This document shows positions 7,714 to 17,581 of a stretch of 64,000 bases of DNA, in pieces (the first letter of the stretch is position 1; the number at the start of each line of letters is the position of its first letter). Made by a program: the position numbers and the translations under genes. The notes beneath the pieces were generated by a model. That model made no database searches. It had not been told where the DNA came from and was given only the letters and a program-made list of their open reading frames with translations. The DNA is from Bifidobacterium dentium JCM 1195 = DSM 20436 (GTDB lineage Bacteria; Actinomycetota; Actinomycetes; Actinomycetales; Bifidobacteriaceae): assembly GCF_001042595.1 (NCBI RefSeq), contig NZ_AP012326.1, positions 930,001 through 994,000 of the forward strand. Direction: 5' to 3'.

Positions 7714-10353
7714 ATGTGGTCCATCACAATAAAACTCATGCGCAAAACCAGACGCATGCTCATCCCGGCCGGCATCGCCATCATGATCGGCACGGCGTTC
7801 ATCGCCAGCACTTTCCTGTTCGGCAACGCCATGAATGATTCGCTTTCCCGCCAGGCGACCTCCATGTTCGGCAAGGCGAACTATGCGATCAGCCCCTCCA
7901 CCGATGGGTTGAGTGAGCAAGCACTGAATGACGTGTATTCTACGACCGTCGGTGACTTCCACCTCGACCGGATGAACGGCATCGAAGGCGTCAACGGCGT
8001 GCGGGTCGCCTTGGAAAGCGGCGTAACCGTCTCCAAAGCAGGCAACAATATCAGCGGCGAGGCCATCTCCACCGCACGGAACGGCAAACTGCTGCCGGTC
8101 GACATCACCGAAGGCAGCCGGCCCATCGACAGCAACGAAGTCGCGTTGCCGAGCAACATCATCAAACAGCTGGGCGTGAACATCGGCGATACCGTGACAC
8201 TGACCTCGCGTTACGCCACCGACGACGAGGGCGGCAAGGCCCAGGCCGAGAACGTGCGGGTGGTCGGCATCACCTCCGATCCCAATGGCGTCTACTCATA
8301 TTATGGAGGCGCGATCGTGGCTTCCGACAACCTCATCGCACGGATGCAGGGAGTGAGTGACTTCAATTCCGCAGTAGCCACCATGGTCTACCTCGACCTC
8401 GCCAAGGACGGCAATACGGTATCCGCGAAAACCATCCACGAGGTGAACGGGCTTCTGCCGAAGCATTTCAGTCTCATGTCGCGTCAGGAAGTCAGCAGTG
8501 CCTACATAAAGAGCATCGGTGTGGGCGAAACCAGCATCGTCACCATCTTCCTGCTGTGCTTCGGCGTGCTGGCCATGCTCGTGGCGGCACTCGTCATCGC
8601 CAACACCTTCCAGGTACTCGTGGCCCAACGTCGCCGTACGCTTGCCCTGCTACGCACCATCGGCGCGAAGAAAGGGCAGCTGTATGCCTCCGTGCTGCTT
8701 GAATCCTGCCTGCTCGGCTTGATCGCATCCATGTTGGGCGTGGCGTTCGGGTGCGCGCTTATGGGAATCGTGTGCGCCAGCGGCGTCATGAAGCAGACCA
8801 TGCATCTGATTTTCTCCTGGCAGGTGTTCGTGGCGCCGATCGCATTCGGCGTCATCATGACCGTGCTCGCCTCCTTGGGTTCCGCACGTTCCGCGACGTC
8901 GGTGACCCCTCTGGAGGCGTTGCGTCCGCTCGAACTGACCGATGATCGTCGCTCCGGTCGTGCGCGCGCCATCTTCGGCATGTTGTTCGTCGTGGTTGGT
9001 ATCGCGCTTGTGGCGTTCTCGATATGGCAGATGCAGACCACCGGCGATGTCGATATGCTCAGCGGCAATCGGTTCGTCGTGATCCTGCTTGCCGCCATCG
9101 CCGGTGCCGGACTTGTGTTTCTGGGACTCGTGCTTACCGCCGTCTTCTGGCTGCCGATATTCATGAAAGGCGTCGGCGCGCTGGTAGCGCTGTCCGGTCC
9201 CTCCGCCAAGGTGGCCCATGCCAATATCCAGAAGAATCCGCGTCGCATCGCCGCTACCGGAGCCGCATTGCTCATCGGCGTGACGCTCGTCTCCACCATC
9301 GCCACCGGTGCCGCCAGCGCCAAGGAGACCATGAACGATGCGCTCGCCACCCGCTACAGCGTTGATGTCGTGGCCACGGGAAGTGACATCAGCCAGCAGA
9401 TGGCCAGCGCCGTCAAGGCAGTCAAGGGCGTGGCGGACGTCGTATATGCTCCATCCGCCAACGTGCAGCTGAAAGGCTCCGATGGCAGTGTCTCCGCCAG
9501 TACGCTGCTTATCGGCGTGAAGAACATCGGCGAGTTGCAAAACGTGATTCGAGCGGATCTGGGCGACTCCACCATCGATGCCGGAACCGTGCTCATGCCG
9601 CAATACAATGCGCAAAGCGGCAAACGGATGACGTTCCGTCAGGGAACCGCCACCTTTGGCACTGCATGGGATGAGAACGGCGACACGAAACGCACGCTCG
9701 AACTCAAGGTCAAACAGGCCGACTACCGGCGCATCTCCAGCGGGTACGGTGCCGTGGGATTCGTGGATGGGAGCCATTTCACGAATGGCGATCTCGATAC
9801 GAACTCGCACACATTGCTGGTAAAGATCAACGAAACCGGCACTACGCTCAGCGGTGTATTCGACAGCCTCCAATCCGCACTCTCGAAGAGCACCGACGCA
9901 ACCGTATCCGGTCCGATCGCCGAACGTGCGCAGTGGGGGAAGACGATTGATTCCATGATGATGCTCATGGTGGGTCTGATCGCCGTGGCCGTGCTCATCG
10001 CACTGGTCGGCGTGGCCAACACGCTGTCGCTGTCCGTGATCGAACGCACCCGTGAATCCGCCACCCTGCGCGCCATCGGCATGACCCGAGGCCAGCTCAG
10101 GCGTTCACTGGGCGTGGAGGCGTTGCTCATCTCACTGGTGTCCGGCGTGGTCGGCGTGATACTCGGCACCCTGTTCGGCTGGCTCGGCTCGTATGTGGTG
10201 TTCAGCATGTACGGCACGGTGGCGTTCCCGTTCGAATGGACCGTCAACGGCATCGTGTTGGGTGTGGCCGCCGCTGCCTCGCTGCTTGCCAGCGTGTTTC
10301 CGGCGCGACGTGCGGTGAACACCCCGCCGGTCGAAGCGCTTGCAGAGTCCTAG
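7714..10353 (+). CDS. ABC transporter permease with two FtsX domains (MacB-like)
   Basis: An 879-residue permease. An N-terminal membrane segment (about 15-35) is followed by a large extracytoplasmic MacB_PCD-like domain (about 40-260), three membrane helices forming an FtsX domain (about 280-400, with RRRTLALLRTIGAKKGQL), a central helix pair (about 430-490), a second periplasmic-type domain, and a C-terminal FtsX domain (about 750-870, with TRESATLRAIGMTRGQLRRS). ATG 7714 is chosen because GAAGAAGGAA precedes it; an upstream in-frame ATG at 7645 lies within the ATPase gene. With the preceding ATPase it forms an exporter of unknown cargo. It converges on a two-component system, a pairing common for envelope-stress or antimicrobial-peptide ABC systems. 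Confidence 0.88.
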   Translation: MWSITIKLMRKTRRMLIPAGIAIMIGTAFIASTFLFGNAMNDSLSRQATSMFGKANYAISPSTDGLSEQALNDVYSTTVGDFHLDRMNGIEGVNGVRVALESGVTVSKAGNNISGEAISTARNGKLLPVDITEGSRPIDSNEVALPSNIIKQLGVNIGDTVTLTSRYATDDEGGKAQAENVRVVGITSDPNGVYSYYGGAIVASDNLIARMQGVSDFNSAVATMVYLDLAKDGNTVSAKTIHEVNGLLPKHFSLMSRQEVSSAYIKSIGVGETSIVTIFLLCFGVLAMLVAALVIANTFQVLVAQRRRTLALLRTIGAKKGQLYASVLLESCLLGLIASMLGVAFGCALMGIVCASGVMKQTMHLIFSWQVFVAPIAFGVIMTVLASLGSARSATSVTPLEALRPLELTDDRRSGRARAIFGMLFVVVGIALVAFSIWQMQTTGDVDMLSGNRFVVILLAAIAGAGLVFLGLVLTAVFWLPIFMKGVGALVALSGPSAKVAHANIQKNPRRIAATGAALLIGVTLVSTIATGAASAKETMNDALATRYSVDVVATGSDISQQMASAVKAVKGVADVVYAPSANVQLKGSDGSVSASTLLIGVKNIGELQNVIRADLGDSTIDAGTVLMPQYNAQSGKRMTFRQGTATFGTAWDENGDTKRTLELKVKQADYRRISSGYGAVGFVDGSHFTNGDLDTNSHTLLVKINETGTTLSGVFDSLQSALSKSTDATVSGPIAERAQWGKTIDSMMMLMVGLIAVAVLIALVGVANTLSLSVIERTRESATLRAIGMTRGQLRRSLGVEALLISLVSGVVGVILGTLFGWLGSYVVFSMYGTVAFPFEWTVNGIVLGVAAAASLLASVFPARRAVNTPPVEALAES

Positions 10354-10389
10354 GGTACTCAATGAGCGGTTCTGGCCGTGAAACCGGTC

Positions 10390-10470
10390 CATAACCACGG
10401 AAACCGGCCTGTTTATGACATATCTGCGTCATAAACAGGCCGGTTTCCGTGGTTATGAATCGTTTTTTGC
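10390..10470. terminator. Very long perfect hairpin between convergent genes
   Basis: A perfect 30-bp inverted repeat (10390-10419 with 10428-10457) around an 8-nt loop, followed on the + strand by AATCGTTTTTT. It separates the FtsX permease gene from the convergent response regulator. The T-run is only on the + side, so termination should be strongest for the permease transcript. Confidence 0.85.
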
Positions 10471-10486
10471 AGTGCCGATGAAACTG

Positions 10487-11233
10487 TCACACCAGATGGT
10501 TTTCGTAGGCGAAGACGACCGCCTGTACACGATCGCGGGCGTTGATCTTCGACAGGATATGCGCCACGTGCGTTTTCACCGTCGGCAGGCTGATGAACAA
10601 CCGGTCGGCGATTTCCTGATTGGACAGACCGTGTGCGATTTCGATGAGGACCTCACGCTCACGATCGGTCAGTTCATCCAGTTCCGGGTCAGTATATGCC
10701 GGCCGTGATGGTGCAGTGTCCGCCGACGCGGGGATGGTGAGGGAGTCTTGATCGGTCAGCCCACCTTCCATCATTCTTTCAATCAGTCGTTTCGTTGCGG
10801 ACGGTGCGATGATCGCATTGCCTTGGAATACGGTGCGAATCGAATTGAGCAACGTTTCCGGTTCAGTGTCCTTGAGCAGGAAACCGGATGCTCCGGCATT
10901 GATGGCGGCCATCACGTATTCGTCCAGATCGAACGTCGTCAAAATGATCACACGGGTCCGCCGCGGGCCGGTTTGCGCTCCAGTTGCGGCGAAACGATGT
11001 TGCAATGAACTGATCTGGCGTGTCGCTTCGATGCCGTCCATGCCGGGCATGCGCACATCCATCAGCACCACATCGGGATGCAGTGTTTCGGCCAAGGCCA
11101 CCGCTTCCGCTCCGTCGCGAGCCTGACCGGCGACCATCATGTCGGGCTGCGAGCCGATTACCATGGCGAAACCGGCGCGTACCAGTTCCTGATCGTCGGC
11201 GATGATCACGCGAATTCTCTGCTCTTCACTCAT
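10487..11233 (-). CDS. NarL/LuxR-family response regulator
   Basis: A 248-residue response regulator. The receiver domain (residues 1-125) has the acidic pair in VIIADDQELVR, the phospho-acceptor Asp in DVVLMDVRMPGMDG, and the Thr and Lys switch residues in VIILTTF and GASGFLLKD. A C-terminal LuxR-type HTH follows (ELTDREREVLIEIAHGLSNQEIADRL). ATG 11233 is chosen for AAGGTGG upstream; an in-frame GTG lies at 11242. It is read with the histidine kinase 30 nt upstream. A roughly 45-residue insert between receiver and HTH (around TVFQGNAIIAPSATKRLIERM) acts as linker. The likely target is the adjacent ABC exporter, which is an inference. Confidence 0.92.
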   Translation of the reverse strand: MSEEQRIRVIIADDQELVRAGFAMVIGSQPDMMVAGQARDGAEAVALAETLHPDVVLMDVRMPGMDGIEATRQISSLQHRFAATGAQTGPRRTRVIILTTFDLDEYVMAAINAGASGFLLKDTEPETLLNSIRTVFQGNAIIAPSATKRLIERMMEGGLTDQDSLTIPASADTAPSRPAYTDPELDELTDREREVLIEIAHGLSNQEIADRLFISLPTVKTHVAHILSKINARDRVQAVVFAYENHLV

Positions 11234-11263
11234 GCCTTCCACCTTATCGGCAGCATTGCGCCG

Positions 11264-13801
11264 TCAGCGTTGGAACATACCCCGAAAAAACCCTGATTTC
11301 ATCTGTTCGTCCAATGAGGCAGCGGGTTTGAGCCGCATCTCTTCGGACTTGCCGGCATGAGCCTCATCGCTGAATCCGGTCTCGCGCAGTACCCGCAGCA
11401 GTTGGCGCATATGGGCCAATGCTTCACGCCCCTGACTTCCGATGGCCGCGAACGCAGACGCGATCGATTCCGCCGAGGGCTCTTCACCGTGTGCCTTGGC
11501 TTCATCGAGCATGCGTAATCCGGAGATGGTCTGGTCGATGACGCTGTTAAGCGTGGCGGTGACCTCCGACTGAATGTTCGTGCTGATACGATCCCGTTCC
11601 AGATTCGCCGCAAGAATCTTCTGCTTGTCCTGTTCGGCGATCAATGCCTCCTCCCTTGCCTGCAGGACGAGTGCGTTCGAGCAGCTGGAACGGGTCCATC
11701 GAGCCATGGCGATGACGCCTCCGCATGTAGCCAGGACAGCCATGGTGTAGACCAGGCCGGTGAATATCGCCCCGGATGCGAGCCATGTGGTCCGTCTCGG
11801 CTCGTATGTGATGATGCCTTGTATCAGGAAAACCGATATGCTCGGGTAGTCAAGCAGCGACAGCATGACCTTCACGCCGACCAAGAGAGCATTGATGATG
11901 GAGACGAGTCCGGTCCAACGCCACGCTCTTTCCCTTCCGTACAGTACCGCCGCATGCAATGCGCTCATCGAAGCCACGATATTGGCAAGATCGATGGGTT
12001 CGAAAACGATCAGTTGCAACGTGGAGAGTATGGCTATGATCAGCGCGCAGCTTTCCGGGAATCTCCTTCGCATGCATAACGGCAGCAGTTCCATGACGAT
12101 CAGCATGCGAAATGGTAGCTGCTCCGGGCCCATGCCGTAGGAGAACAGGCTGATCGACGCCGAGCCGAACGTCATGATGAGCAGCGCCGTGACGATGGTG
12201 TCCACCAAGACGTAATGCCGTTGCGTCCATTGCGAAAGCCGCTCCACCCAATTGAACCGACGTCCGGAGATATCGATGGCCTGGGCGATCGGCTTGGACC
12301 GCAGACTGGCTCGTATCGTCTGCATCGTCGGCAAGGTCGGCAACTTCGGCGAGAGGATCGTTCTCGTCTCGCCGGATGTCCCGTATTCAGACAACCGCAT
12401 GGCCGGAGCGTCGGCCGGCAGCCCGTCGATCGCCATCGACGCCGCATGGGCGTCTTTGCATGAGGAGTGCGAGGACATCGCACTGGCATTCGTGGCGAAC
12501 GGCACCGTCGCGCATACGGCGAACCCGCCTCCTATCCTCGGGCCGAACGTCACCGATCCTCCCACGGCTTCGATGCGTTCGCGCATGCCCGTCAATCCGT
12601 AGCCGGGCGCATGCCCGTCCAATCCGGCCGAAGCGCCACGCCCGCTATCCGTGACGGTCACGGTCAATGTGCCGTCATCCCATGATTCCGTGACATGTAC
12701 GGTCACCTTCGGTCCCGCATATTTGCGGATGTTCGTCAACGATTCCTGCATCACATGGTAGATGGCCACGCTTGTCCGATCTCCCAACATGTCGGGACGT
12801 GCATCTCCGATGATCTCCCGTGTGATGACGGTGTCGGGTGCCACGGTACGTGCCTGTGCGATCAATGCGTCGATATCGGCGTAGTCGGCATGGGGAGATC
12901 CGCCGAATACGCCAAGAAGTCTGGTCATGTCATGCAGCGCATGCTCGGATTCATGTCTGATCGTCTCCATGGTGGAACGTGCCACGACGGGATCGTTCGC
13001 GCCGGCGTACCGGCCACCGTCGGACTGCACGATGATGATCGACAACGTATGCGCCACCACGTCATGCATGTCCCGCGCGATGCGTGCACGCTCCGCCAGC
13101 GCCGCGATATTGCGCTCCTCGACCTCGCGCGCGGCAATCGCGTCATTGCGTTCCTGCATCATCCGTACCGTCATCAAACGGGCACGCTGCCAGTAGGCGA
13201 TGATGATCGTCGACGCCAAGCACAGCGCGATGGCGACGAACATCATGACCATGTACTGCAGTATCGTATCGGTGCAGTCGTTCGACAATCCCCGACCGGA
13301 ATAGACGGTGTTGCAGGAGGAGAGACCATTCAGTACCGTTGCGTCGACGGCGGAGAACTGTCCGGTGCCCACGGCCAGGATCGGACCGACCGTCATCGCC
13401 CAGCCCATGATGATTGAGGCCAGGCCATCGACGGCGAATGCCAGCACGATGAACACCTTCGAATTATGCGGGTTGCCGTACAGAATCACCGAATACAGCA
13501 TGAACGTCGCAAAAAAATCGGTGATCAGCATGCATGGGCCGAACAATAGATGCAGCAGCACCAGTACCACGAATGCCAAGGCACTGATCTGAGGCCATCG
13601 CCGGCGCGTGATGAGCGGAACGAGCAACGCGATCGACCAGACCATCTGCACCTGCGCCGGATAGTTATACAGCAGTCCGGGATTGAACTCGATGTTGTTG
13701 CCAAGGCCAAACATGAATAGGGCGAGCAATGCGGTGATGATGCTGTCTGCGACGATCACATGGCCGCGAATCCACGAAAACAGGCGCTGCAGTCTAGTCA
13801 T
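11264..13801 (-). CDS. Tandem fused NarL-type sensor histidine kinase, second half degenerate
   Basis: 845 residues, about twice the usual size. Half 1 (1-435) is complete: membrane helices (about 15-205), a HisKA_3 box with phospho-accepting His246 (RIARDMHDVVAHTL), an N-box (QESLTNIRKYA, 352-362), and G-boxes DSGRG (385-389) and GYGLTGMRERI (400-410). Half 2 (about 515-845) repeats the layout: HYVLVDTIVTALL mirrors HVIVADSIITALL, RRRFPESCAL mirrors RRRWPQISAL, and ERDRISTNIQSEVTATL mirrors the H-box, but Gln744 replaces His. The chain ends about 100 residues later without any ATPase domain. Half 2 therefore looks like a duplicated kinase that became a sensor or dimerisation module. Response regulator downstream. 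Confidence 0.9.
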   Translation of the reverse strand: MTRLQRLFSWIRGHVIVADSIITALLALFMFGLGNNIEFNPGLLYNYPAQVQMVWSIALLVPLITRRRWPQISALAFVVLVLLHLLFGPCMLITDFFATFMLYSVILYGNPHNSKVFIVLAFAVDGLASIIMGWAMTVGPILAVGTGQFSAVDATVLNGLSSCNTVYSGRGLSNDCTDTILQYMVMMFVAIALCLASTIIIAYWQRARLMTVRMMQERNDAIAAREVEERNIAALAERARIARDMHDVVAHTLSIIIVQSDGGRYAGANDPVVARSTMETIRHESEHALHDMTRLLGVFGGSPHADYADIDALIAQARTVAPDTVITREIIGDARPDMLGDRTSVAIYHVMQESLTNIRKYAGPKVTVHVTESWDDGTLTVTVTDSGRGASAGLDGHAPGYGLTGMRERIEAVGGSVTFGPRIGGGFAVCATVPFATNASAMSSHSSCKDAHAASMAIDGLPADAPAMRLSEYGTSGETRTILSPKLPTLPTMQTIRASLRSKPIAQAIDISGRRFNWVERLSQWTQRHYVLVDTIVTALLIMTFGSASISLFSYGMGPEQLPFRMLIVMELLPLCMRRRFPESCALIIAILSTLQLIVFEPIDLANIVASMSALHAAVLYGRERAWRWTGLVSIINALLVGVKVMLSLLDYPSISVFLIQGIITYEPRRTTWLASGAIFTGLVYTMAVLATCGGVIAMARWTRSSCSNALVLQAREEALIAEQDKQKILAANLERDRISTNIQSEVTATLNSVIDQTISGLRMLDEAKAHGEEPSAESIASAFAAIGSQGREALAHMRQLLRVLRETGFSDEAHAGKSEEMRLKPAASLDEQMKSGFFRGMFQR

Positions 13802-14030
13802 AGTGGTTCAAGCGTAACGCGCGGCTGGCCATTACGGTATCATGCGCAGGTATGAGACGGGCCTGCCGTGTATGGTGGAAGATCCAGCGACCCTTTCCGG
13901 CGAAAGGCAAGGGTGACGGCGACGTCGACGGGAGGAAATGAATGCAATCGAACCCACATGCCGTCCTTGTCGACGATGCGCCCGCCGTTCTGTTCGCTGC
14001 AGAAGGGATATCAGGAAAGGTGGATGCACG

Positions 14031-15368
14031 ATGACGCTGCTGACCGAGTATTACGTGCCCGGATTGCATGTTGAGGACCATTCGATCAAAGTGCCGTTGG
14101 ACTGGTCGGGTCATGAACCCGGCCACGGTTTCGATGGCCCGTCAATCAGCCTGTTCTACCGCGTCGTCACCGCTCCCGAACATGTACATGATGAGCTTCC
14201 GTTGCTGATTTTCCTGCAAGGCGGCCCCGGCGGGTGCGGGCCACGTCCGCTCAACCCGCAGTCCGACGGCTGGATCGAGGAAGCCATCAGGCATTTCCGG
14301 GTGGTGCTGCCCGACCAACGCGGCACCGGGCGCTCATCCCGCATCGATACGCACATCATGAAGACCATGGATGGCGAAGCGGGAGCCGCATTCCTGAAGC
14401 ATTTCCTCGCCGATTCGATCATTCGTGATTTCGAACACCTGCGCCGTACCGAATTCGGCGGCGCACGTTGGGCCACGCTGGGGCAGAGCTATGGCGGATT
14501 CCTGACGTTGACCTACCTGTCGCTGTTCCCGAAGGGTGTGATCGCCAGCTTTACCACCGGTGGCATTCCGCACGTACCCGCCGATGCCACCGACGTGTAC
14601 CGCCACACCTTCCCACGTATGGCATCGAAGACGAAGCGGTTCTACGAGCGTTACCCAGTGGATGTGGAACGCGTTGCCGCGCTCGCCGACATTCTGGATT
14701 CACGGGAGGTCGTTTTGCCTAATGGCGATCCGCTGACCGTAGAACGTCTGCAATGCCTTGGTGCCGACTTCGGCATGAAGCCCAGTTTCGAGCGTGTGCA
14801 TTGGATGCTTGATCAGGCATTCCTGGACGGTGACGGTTCCGTATCCGCCGGATCCGAAGTGTCGGATGAATTTCTGCATGGCGTCATGAACGCCACGTCA
14901 TCCCGCCCTCTGTATTGGCCGTTGCAGGAGTTCATCTATGCCAACGGCGAGCTCGATGAGCCGATTCGATGGGCGGCGCAGCGCGTACGTGACGAGCATC
15001 CGGAATTCAACACGGATGTGCGTCCGTTGAACTTCACCGGCGAATGCATGTTTCCGTGGATGTTCGAACGGGAGAATGCGCTTCGACCGTTCAAGCCGGC
15101 CATGGACGTGCTCATGGGGGACACGCATTTCGGGATGATCTATGATGCCGACCAGCTGGCCCGTAACGAGGTGCCGCTGCAGGCCGCCGTCTACTATGAC
15201 GATATGTACGTCGATTCCGGACTGCAGCTGGACACGTTGTCTCGCGTGGCCCGTTCACATTACTGGACTACTAATGAATTCGAACATGACGGTGTGCATG
15301 GCTCCGTGGTGTTCGCGCACATCTTCAACGAGGCCCTGAACCGCGGTGACCTGCAGGAACTGTTCTAG
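14031..15368 (+). CDS. pip: Prolyl aminopeptidase (proline iminopeptidase), S33 alpha/beta hydrolase
   Basis: It removes N-terminal proline from peptides in the cytoplasm. The 445-residue chain has the oxyanion-region motif LQGGPGGCGPR, the DQRGTGRSS motif characteristic of the S33 family, and the nucleophile elbow GQSYGG. The late FEHDGVHGS segment holds the likely catalytic His. ATG 14031 is preferred because AGGAAAGG (14012-14020) lies upstream; an in-frame upstream ATG at 13938 lacks family similarity. proC follows 16 nt later, which suggests an operon tying peptide-derived proline to proline metabolism. It is divergent from the histidine kinase. Confidence 0.88.
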   Translation: MTLLTEYYVPGLHVEDHSIKVPLDWSGHEPGHGFDGPSISLFYRVVTAPEHVHDELPLLIFLQGGPGGCGPRPLNPQSDGWIEEAIRHFRVVLPDQRGTGRSSRIDTHIMKTMDGEAGAAFLKHFLADSIIRDFEHLRRTEFGGARWATLGQSYGGFLTLTYLSLFPKGVIASFTTGGIPHVPADATDVYRHTFPRMASKTKRFYERYPVDVERVAALADILDSREVVLPNGDPLTVERLQCLGADFGMKPSFERVHWMLDQAFLDGDGSVSAGSEVSDEFLHGVMNATSSRPLYWPLQEFIYANGELDEPIRWAAQRVRDEHPEFNTDVRPLNFTGECMFPWMFERENALRPFKPAMDVLMGDTHFGMIYDADQLARNEVPLQAAVYYDDMYVDSGLQLDTLSRVARSHYWTTNEFEHDGVHGSVVFAHIFNEALNRGDLQELF

Positions 15369-15384
15369 ACGAAGGAAAGAAGCA

Positions 15385-16185
15385 ATGACCAATCCAACCA
15401 TCGGATTCATCGGATACGGCAATATGGCCCAAGCCATCGCTTCGGGCATGGTCGACGCCGGCGTGGTGAACGGCGGTGACATCGTGGCCTGCGCCGCACA
15501 TTATGACAAGCTCGAAAGGACTACTGCCAAGCTGGGTGCGCGGCCGTTGCACACCGCAGCGGAAGTGGCCGAAGCCGCCGACGTGATCGTCATCGCAATC
15601 AAACCGTACCAAATCGAAAGCGTCATCGGGCCGATAGCGAAGGAGCTGGCCGAACCGGGCAAGATCGTCGTGTCCATTGCGGCCGGCTGGGATCTGAACA
15701 AATTCCGTGAACTGTTCGGAACCGACTTCGTCGATGCGCACGTCCAATGCACCATTCCGAATACGCCGATGGCCGTCGGCAAGGGCGTGCTCGTCACCGA
15801 AATCGCCAATACGCTCACCGAAGCGCAGACCGAGACCTTCGAACGGCTATTCGCGCCGATCAGTCTGATCGAGCGCGTCGACAGCGCGCATATGGGCATC
15901 GCCATGTGCATTGCCGGCTGCGCTCCGGCTTTCACCGACATGTACATCGAAGCGCTCGGTGACGCCGGTGTGAAATATGGCCTGCAGCGCGCCACCGCAT
16001 ACCGGTTGGCCGCCAAGATGGTCGAAGGCGTCGGTGCGCTTTACCTGGCCAGTGAAACCCATCCGGGGGCCATGAAGGATGCCGTTTGCTCGCCGGGCGG
16101 CACCACCATCAAGGGTGTGGCGTCCCTCGAGGAAAGCGCCTTCAGAGGGGCGGTCATCAAGGCCGTCGACGCCATCGAAGCCTAG
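15385..16185 (+). CDS. proC: Pyrroline-5-carboxylate reductase
   Basis: It reduces 1-pyrroline-5-carboxylate to proline with NAD(P)H, the last step of proline synthesis. The 266-residue protein begins with the Rossmann motif IGFIGYGNMAQAI. It has VIAIKPYQIESVI, the VHVQCTIPNTP-like segment AHVQCTIPNTPMAVGKG and the C-terminal signature HPGAMKDAVCSPGGTTIKGV, which forms the active site in ProC. ATG 15385 follows GAAGGAAAG. Its length and motifs are ordinary. It sits between the prolyl aminopeptidase (16-nt gap) and ychF (17-nt gap), all in one direction. Confidence 0.95.
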   Translation: MTNPTIGFIGYGNMAQAIASGMVDAGVVNGGDIVACAAHYDKLERTTAKLGARPLHTAAEVAEAADVIVIAIKPYQIESVIGPIAKELAEPGKIVVSIAAGWDLNKFRELFGTDFVDAHVQCTIPNTPMAVGKGVLVTEIANTLTEAQTETFERLFAPISLIERVDSAHMGIAMCIAGCAPAFTDMYIEALGDAGVKYGLQRATAYRLAAKMVEGVGALYLASETHPGAMKDAVCSPGGTTIKGVASLEESAFRGAVIKAVDAIEA

Positions 16186-16202
16186 AGCTAAGCTAGGGAA
16201 CC

Positions 16203-17300
16203 ATGTCTCTTACTATCGGAATCGTCGGACTGCCGAATGTCGGCAAGTCCACCATGTTCAATGCACTGACCCGCAACAACGTGCTGGCCGAGAACTATCC
16301 GTTCGCCACCATCGAGCCGAACACCGGCATCGTGCCGTTGCCGGACGATCGTCTGCCGATCCTGGCCAAGCTCGTGCACACCGAGAAGATCGTGCCGGCC
16401 ACCGTCACCTTCGTCGATATCGCAGGCATCGTCAAGGGTGCCTCCGAAGGCGAAGGGTTGGGCAACAAGTTCCTTGCCAACATTCGTGAGGCCGATGCGA
16501 TCTGTGAGGTCGTGCGTGCTTTCGAGGATGATGACATCGTGCACGTCAACGGCAAGGTCGACCCAGCCGATGACATCGACACCATCAACACCGAATTGAT
16601 CCTCGCCGATTTGCAGACCATCGAAAACGCATTGCCGAAACTCGAGAAGGATCTGCGAGGCAAGAAGATCGACCCGGCCTATATGGCGGCCGTCAAGGAG
16701 GCCAAGGCCATTCTCGAATCCGGTGAGACCATCGACAAGGCCGCTCGCGAGGGTCGCTTCGACAAGGACTCCGTCTACGATCTGCACCTGATGAGTGCCA
16801 AGCCGTTCATCTATGTGTTCAACGTGGACGATTCCGAACTGCAGAACAGGGAATTGCAGGACAAGCTCGCCGCCTCCGTGGCCCCGGCTCCGGCCATCTT
16901 CCTCAATGCGCAGTTCGAAGCCGATTTGACCGAGCTGGACGAGGAAGACGCCCGTGAGATGCTCTCCGATGCGGGGTTGGAGGAGTCCGGTCTCGACCAG
17001 CTGGCACGCGTGGGCTATGACACTCTCGGCCTGTCTACTTTCCTGACCGCAGGAGAAAAGGAAGTGCGCGCCTGGCAGATTCACAAAGGCTACACTGCAC
17101 CGCAGGCCGCCGGCGTGATTCACACCGATTTCGAAAAAGGCTTCATTAAGGCCGATATCGTTTCCTATGACGATTTCGTGGCTGCCGAAGGCTCCATGAC
17201 GAAGATCAAGGAGGAAGGCAAGCTGCGACAGGAAGGCCGCGACTACGTGATGCAGGACGGCGATATCGTGGAATTCAAGTTCAACGTTAGCAAGCACTGA
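16203..17300 (+). CDS. ychF: Redox-regulated ATPase/GTPase YchF (Obg family)
   Basis: A 365-residue P-loop protein of the Obg/HAS subfamily that binds ATP and ribosomes. G1 is GLPNVGKST (residues 8-16), G3 is [10 protein letters not shown], and the central coiled segment is followed by a C-terminal TGS domain ([20 protein letters not shown] to [10 protein letters not shown]). In this family G4 is changed to a form that favours ATP; here the region reads YVFNVDDSE. The motif [22 protein letters not shown] is the conserved YchF signature. It starts 17 nt after proC, and a strong terminator follows. Confidence 0.97.
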   Translation: MSLTIGIVGLPNVGKSTMFNALTRNNVLAENYPFATIEPNTGIVPLPDDRLPILAKLVHTEKIVPATVTFVDIAGIVKGASEGEGLGNKFLANIREADAICEVVRAFEDDDIVHVNGKVDPADDIDTINTELILADLQTIENALPKLEKDLRGKKIDPAYMAAVKEAKAILESGETIDKAAREGRFDKDSVYDLHLMSAKPFIYVFNVDDSELQNRELQDKLAASVAPAPAIFLNAQFEADLTELDEEDAREMLSDAGLEESGLDQLARVGYDTLGLSTFLTAGEKEVRAWQIHKGYTAPQAAGVIHTDFEKGFIKADIVSYDDFVAAEGSMTKIKEEGKLRQEGRDYVMQDGDIVEFKFNVSKH

Positions 17301-17314
17301 TTCCAGTGCTTCGG

Positions 17315-17371
17315 AAACGGCGTGATTGCAACGGTTTTAGACCTCGGGACCGTTGGAACCGCGCCGTTTTT
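17315..17371 (+). terminator. Terminator of the pip-proC-ychF unit
   Basis: AAACGGCG at 17315 pairs with the CGCCGTTT arm ending near 17370, with an inner CAACGGT/ACCGTTG helix, followed by TTTTT. It lies 15 nt after the ychF stop. Confidence 0.75.
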
Positions 17372-17581
17372 GAATGCGCGCGGAATGGCGGTTTCCGCCA
17401 CGTTTCGGGCGGCTGTTGCCAACGTTAGTGTGCTTTTAGTGTGCCCTTAGAAGGGTGCGACGATTGCCGTGACGATTTTCTTCTTGCTCATGCGCCGCCT
17501 GATTGTCGGAAGTGTTCGTAGGGGCGTGAATGCATGGCGTGAGGATGGCTACGTTGTTGACGATCGGTCATCACAATGTTA
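17372..17581. other. Non-coding stretch with direct repeats upstream of the GntR gene
   Basis: No gene is supported. It contains TTAGTGTGC twice (17425-17433 and 17436-17444), 11 bp apart, then a third TTAG at 17447, plus a small GGCGG/CCGCC hairpin near 17386. The 11-bp period would place the repeats on one face of the helix, as for a protein-binding site. Confidence 0.4.
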
